The position numbers and the translations under genes are program-made. Below are positions 59,712-64,000 of a stretch of DNA of 64,000 bases, in pieces. The stretch comes from Calophaca sinica (lineage: Eukaryota; Streptophyta; Magnoliopsida; Fabales; Fabaceae): positions 16,247,924-16,311,923 of the forward strand of contig CM073734.1 of the NCBI GenBank assembly GCA_037113605.1, given 5' to 3'. A model generated the notes under the pieces. That model was not told the DNA's origin and did no database searches. It worked only from the letters and a program-made list of their open reading frames with translations. Positions within the stretch are counted from its first letter, which is position 1. Each line of letters starts with the position of its first letter.

Positions 59712-61723
59712 CTTTTACCAATAACATAAACATTTAATGTTCTTAGCAACTTTGATTAAGCACATAACATCCAAGTGAAGCTTTGGAATAGAAAGATTAG
59801 TTCTCTCAAATTATCACACTATTAAATCCTTAGGCATCATAAATGAACTTTAGACATCCTACTTAGGCTTTACAATATCAACCTAATTGCGGAAACCTGA
59901 GGAAACACGACGAAACAACAAGAGTGCATGCTGTCACTGGGCGCCTGGCGCCTGACATCGTGGGCGCCGCGCGCCGCCACCGCCATCCACCTCGCAATGT
60001 AGGGTTCGCACTGCTCGGGATCTAATGCCTCACCATTACGTCCCTCAGAACTTAGTTGGACATGGTCTAGAGTTCTTTGATCCATACTTAGTGATTACAC
60101 ATTCATAGGGTCTAAAGCTCACCATTTAGCTATTTAAATTCCTTACCCTATCATTTGGTAGCAAACAATTTCTGCACAACTCAACTCATCCCTATCGTTA
60201 ACCCTCAATTCTCTTGTTAAAACTTCAAGGTCTCTATCAAGGCATGGTTTATTCATATGTCAATTATTCTAAATAATTAACCCTAACTTGATTCACCTTT
60301 TATTCCATTTTAACCTCTCCAACATTCTGTTTTTAAATCATCATCACCGCTAATTCTTGCAACAACACTAGTGGTTTAGGCAATTCAACACTTTTTAAAT
60401 ACTGACCATATCAGTACCTAGGCACACAACATGAATAATATAGCATGTCATCAAGTCTTGTAGGAATTCATACAATAGCAATTTAAAGTCGGCAACAACC
60501 AAGATTTTCACCTCTCTGAACAATAAAAGAATAGTCAAGAGTAACAAGCATGTAAACAATCAAGACTCAATCACCACACCAAATTCATCAATCCAATGAA
60601 ATTATCACATCACGTTACAGTAAATATCACCAGTCAAGAATAATAATTGAGGAGTTCGAATGTCTCCCTATCACGGTGGTGATAGTGCTCGTTTTTTAGA
60701 TTCTGCGCGGGAGGCATAGGGGTCGTGGGACACCCCTATTGTTCACACATGTTCCATACACTCACTAGAAGAGAACAACTACCCCTTACCTCAAGTGAAT
60801 TTCGTACTCCTAAGATGGTATGAGGGAACACCAAGCTTTTCCTTTTCCTAGTGAAGCTTTCTTCAGCAAAAACACAAGAGCAAGGGTTTAGGAATGGAAA
60901 AATCATAGTTTAGAACCCTAACATTGACCTTAAAGACAAAGTTATCATTAGAAGGCTTACCACTTTCTATTCCTCACAATGAGGCTGTAAGAATGACAGT
61001 AACAATGCTCCCTAGTCGAGTTCCCTAGCGTAGCTTTGAGTTCAAAGCCTTTGACAGCATCAAATTGGAGAAAGGGGGAAAAGAACTTTTCTCTATTTTA
61101 ATTGGTCTTATGAGCAGCTCCTAATCATGTTTAGGGTTTTAGAACTGATGCTTAGTGGCTAGGTTAAGTCTAGGGGTCGTGGTTGCTTCTTCAGGTCCAG
61201 AATGGGTCACACGGGGTCACAGAACCGGCCCAAAACGAGTAAAAACGCGAAAAAATGAACAGCCACTTATCAGCTGTGGGCGCCAAGGCCAAGACTGGTG
61301 CCCTACGCTGCTTCTCTGAGGCCTGGCGCCCGAAGTTTCAGTATGGCGCCAGCTTCGACCGTATCTGCTGCCAATTTTATGTCTTGACTCGCCTAAACAC
61401 GCACCGTGCCAATCTTATTGCACTTCTAACTAATCAATAGCATATTTAACACATCTACATACATGAAATGCTTAATCAAGCACACAAGGAATTATAAGGT
61501 TCTAGCACAAAGTGAGGGTGTTACTCAATTGAGTTGTTAAGGGGTTCGAAAATGGGGAATACGGTAACTGAAATAACTAAGCATAGGAATAAAGGTACAT
61601 CTAGATACTCAGTCAGCTGAAGGGATTGTAAAACATATGAAACCCATCCCAAGCAACTATAAGCATGTTCTAATACCCTAAGACATATCCTAACCTAGAA
61701 GGATGAAAATTTGGGCTGTTACA
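59712..61723 (-). other. Solo LTR, right part; no gene
   Basis: Non-coding LTR sequence with GGCGCC clusters at 59940-59985 and 61268-61350. It ends at GGGCTGTTACA (61723). Confidence 0.8.
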
Positions 61724-61728
61724 GTGCC

Positions 61729-62005
61729 TCCGACCAACCTCACCTCCAGCGTCCACGGCGCAACCTCTCGGCGGTCCGGCGCACTCATCCCCGGCGTCCA
61801 CACGAGTGAAGTTGCACTCTGTTTTTGGCAACTCCTGCGCGGCTCTGATAAATCTCTATTCTTCGACTTGCATGCTTCAACTTGTCCATGCCCAGACTTC
61901 CTTCCACCTCTCCTTCCACGGCGCACTCTCTCTCTTTTTCGGCGCACTCGTTTGCTGTGACGGCACAGGGTTGCTTGCTTGCCGTCATCCTTGATTACCG
62001 TCACC
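61729..62005 (+). other. LINE 5' untranslated region
   Basis: GC-rich leader continuous with 38447-38540 once the solo LTR is removed. It leads to the ORF1 start. No ATG-initiated frame of note precedes ORF1. Confidence 0.6.
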
Positions 62006-63873
62006 ATGGCCGCCGGTCCTCCACCGGTTTGCCCTTGGCCCTTCCTGGTTGATCTCTCCTCTTCGCAAGCCACTTCACATGCTCATGATCGTGTGCCTGA
62101 AAATACCTCGCCACAGACCAAGACTTTTGCAAAAGCCGTGAACAATGCCTGTGATGTCCCTTATAGCCAACTTCCTACGCCATGCTTCAACAGTGAAGAA
62201 CTTTCGATTCAAATACCTGAGGAGGCTTACCTTGCAGGTCTTGAAAGGTGCAAAAACCATCTCCATGGTCGGCTATTTCTATCCAAAGGCGACATTCCAA
62301 TTAAGGCCGCTGACTTGCGCACCAAGCTTCAGGCCCTATGGAAGCCGATCGACCATTGGCACATGATACCTCTTGGAAAAGGCTACTATGAGTTCGAATT
62401 CTCCTCTGTGGAAGACCTGCGCAGCGTTCGCTCCATCACTTCCTGGCAGTTAAAACCGGGCTTCCTTCGTTTGTTCTCTTGGACACCAGACTTTGATACC
62501 AAAAATCTCAAGCAAACCAATGCACAATGTTGGGTTCGGATTATAGGGCTTTCTCAGGAATATTGGGATCCTCGCATCCTATTTGCCATTGCGGGTAGCA
62601 TAGGCATCCCTATATGTCTTGATGAAGCCACCAGCAGGCATTCGTATGGTCACTTTGCCCGTATCCTTATTGATATAGATCTAAACTCCACTCTCCGCAG
62701 CAAACTCTTGGTGAAACGCCTTGGATTTGGTTTCTTTGTGTCTCTTGAATATGAGAACCTTCCTCTCTTTTGTTCTACCTGCAAACAATTGGGTCACGTA
62801 GCATCTTCTTGCAGGAAAAAGGATAAAGAGGCAACAGACACTCTTGACCATGGCCCAAAGATTATACGCAAGAATTATAACAGGAAACAAAGCTCCTCGC
62901 TAGGAAACAAATACGCATGCACCTGCTGCTATGAACCATCCTCAAGCCAATATTGCAGAGAATCTTGGCGACACTAATGATCAGGTTTTAGTTCAAGAAC
63001 AACCTGTTACTATTCTTAAAAAAGATGCAATCGTTCATGATGTCAGTTCTAGAACCAACCGTAACTTGAGCCATGCACATGAGTTACCCTCAGATAAAGT
63101 TGAAACCGAGAGTAATAAGATCAACAACAATGCAGCGGTGCCTTTGAGCTCGGGTGCATCACATGACAATCATATGGCTACTTCTAAGGTGCTAACACCT
63201 ATCAACAATAGAGGCAAGGCTATAGCTATTGAGGTGGTAAAAGTTCACGACCCAAATTCTCTTAAGGGGGTTAATAATATCCCATACAAGGCTTCTGAGA
63301 GTAGAAATCATGGTAACAACCCTTTGCTTGGTTTTGTGCAACAAAATACTAGTCCCTCTGGTAAGGCATCGCATGTTGAGCTGGAAATGCCAGCGCCAAA
63401 TCAACCTCAGCTCAATGGTAGCGCCTCAGCAAGCAATGTGCAGGTTCGTAATTCTGTGAATTCTATTATATCCATTGTGCCAGACTCTGTGTCTTCTGCA
63501 GGTCCTGTGCGTATAATTCATGATGCTTCCCCCAACAAAGACATCAATGAAACTTTGCTGGATAGCCCAATTCATTCCTCAACCGATCCTAATGCCACTG
63601 TTAGGAAGGACTTGGTCATATGGGCGATTGTGGGGAGATGAAGAGGAGGATGAGGATGAGACCGATTTTGTTGAGAACACTGACGACACCCAGGCTAGTT
63701 CTTCTTCTTCTAAATACCTGATTGCTAACCTTAATGATGATGTTGAACAGCAAACTGAATTCATCAAGGTGTTAACCAAATCTCAAAAGCGAAAACTAAG
63801 AGAAAAGGCCAAAGTTGCTGCAAAGAAGAACTACCATACCCGTTCCAGGGCAGCCGCTAAGAATAATTCTTAA
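62006..63873 (+). pseudogene. LINE ORF1, nucleic-acid-binding protein (two frameshifts)
   Basis: The ATG at 62006 is in a strong context (TCACCATGGCC). The N-terminal 300 residues contain a DUF4283-like region (about residues 60-220), with LQALWKPIDHWHMIPLGKGY and WVRIIGLSQEYWDPRILFAI. A CCHC knuckle CSTCKQLGHVASSC follows at 62771-62812. The frame shifts near 62930 into a long Ser/Asn-rich low-complexity part (62931-63641). It shifts again near 63630 into a C-terminal part with an acidic stretch and a basic end (SQKRKLREKAKVAAKK), which stops at 63873. ORF1 of plant L1 elements binds element RNA. The two shifts would block full-length protein unless they are errors. The start at 62006 is preferred over non-ATG codons upstream. 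Confidence 0.82.
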
Positions 63874-64000
63874 TGAAAGCTATTTTTTGGAATGCTAGAG
63901 GGGTAGCCAATCGTGACACTAGATTGGTTATCAAACAACTAGTTACTGATAATAGACCTCATCTCTTCTTTATTTCTGAGCCTTGGATTCGGATTGATCA
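63873..64000 (+). CDS. LINE ORF2, endonuclease N-terminus (cut by window end)
   Basis: Begins at the ATG 63873-63875, which overlaps the ORF1 stop (TAATG). It reads MKAIFWNARGVANRDTRLVI, then HLFFISEPWIRID. This is the start of the L1-type apurinic/apyrimidinic endonuclease domain, with the conserved Asn in WNARG and Glu in SEPW. RT should follow beyond the window. No lesion is seen in the 128 bases available. Confidence 0.85.
   Translation, partial: MKAIFWNARGVANRDTRLVIKQLVTDNRPHLFFISEPWIRID

Larger units (their letters stand above)
38541..61723 (-). mobile_element. Solo gypsy LTR (about 3.08 kb without its nested insertion)
   Basis: On the minus strand it starts TGTAACAGCCC (61723) and ends GGTGTCACA (38541). 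GTGCC is directly repeated at 38536-38540 and 61724-61728. Element C occupies 39614-59711. What remains, 38541-39613 plus 59712-61723, is one LTR with no internal region, so the LTRs of the original element recombined. The sequence belongs to a different gypsy family from A, C and D. It carries GGCGCC-rich patches (59940-59985 and 61268-61350). Confidence 0.87.
38447..64000 (+). mobile_element. L1-type LINE, 5' part, continuing past the window end
   Basis: GC-rich leader sequence at about 38447-38540 resumes at 61724 after the solo LTR insertion and leads into ORF1 and ORF2. The LINE identity rests on ORF1 (DUF4283-like plus CCHC knuckle) and the endonuclease start of ORF2. The left boundary is approximate, placed where the composition turns GC-rich. 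The 3' end, poly(A) tail and target duplication lie outside the window. Confidence 0.7.

Overview
The window is plant nuclear DNA, probably from an angiosperm with a large, repeat-rich genome. The evidence is tRNA-iMet-type primer binding sites, plant CACTA, PIF/Harbinger and Mutator-like elements, a Sirevirus-like Ty1/copia element, Tekay-like Ty3/gypsy chromoviruses and an L1-type LINE. I see no intact host gene, tRNA, rRNA or CRISPR array. All recognisable coding sequence belongs to transposable elements, and nearly all of it is broken by stops or frameshifts. The species cannot be named from this sequence.

Layout. (1) 1-3213: AT-rich intergenic DNA with a Mutator-type non-autonomous element (466-2390, 9-bp target duplication) that carries a Tourist-like PIF/Harbinger element (1198-2153, TAA duplication). 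(2) 3214-32836: a CACTA transposon on the minus strand. Its tnp2 transposase gene is split by a Ty3/gypsy composite (5833-30131), and one LTR of that composite holds an 11.5-kb Sirevirus-like copia element (16027-27528). (3) 32837-38446: old repeat-derived intergenic DNA with a 409-bp element bounded by a 9-bp duplication (33895-34303) and a short non-autonomous copia element (34483-36781, TACAC duplication). (4) About 38447-64000: the 5' part of an L1-type LINE. Its 5' UTR is interrupted by a solo gypsy LTR (38541-61723, GTGCC duplication). The solo LTR holds a full-length gypsy element C (39614-59711, CTTTT duplication). Element C carries in its 3' LTR an inverted full-length relative, D (47244-57321, ACGAG duplication). 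The LINE continues past the window end with ORF1 (62006-63873) and the start of ORF2.

The relative order of events can be read from the nesting: CACTA, then gypsy A, then copia on the left; LINE, then solo LTR, then gypsy C, then gypsy D on the right. The gypsy A composite, and elements C and D, are one lineage by their protein remnants (CCHC gag, protease, FIDD reverse transcriptase, RNase H, integrase, chromodomain-like tail), but their LTR sequences differ.

The points most worth a second look are: an LTR-encoded acidic ORF in gypsy A with a short counterpart in C and D; a systematic CAG/CTG disagreement between repeat copies in 42-59.7 kb that looks like a base-calling artefact rather than biology; a large inverted repeat formed by C and D; a long non-gag-pol ORF region in the copia element; and a short motif dispersed through the copia LTR and untranslated DNA.
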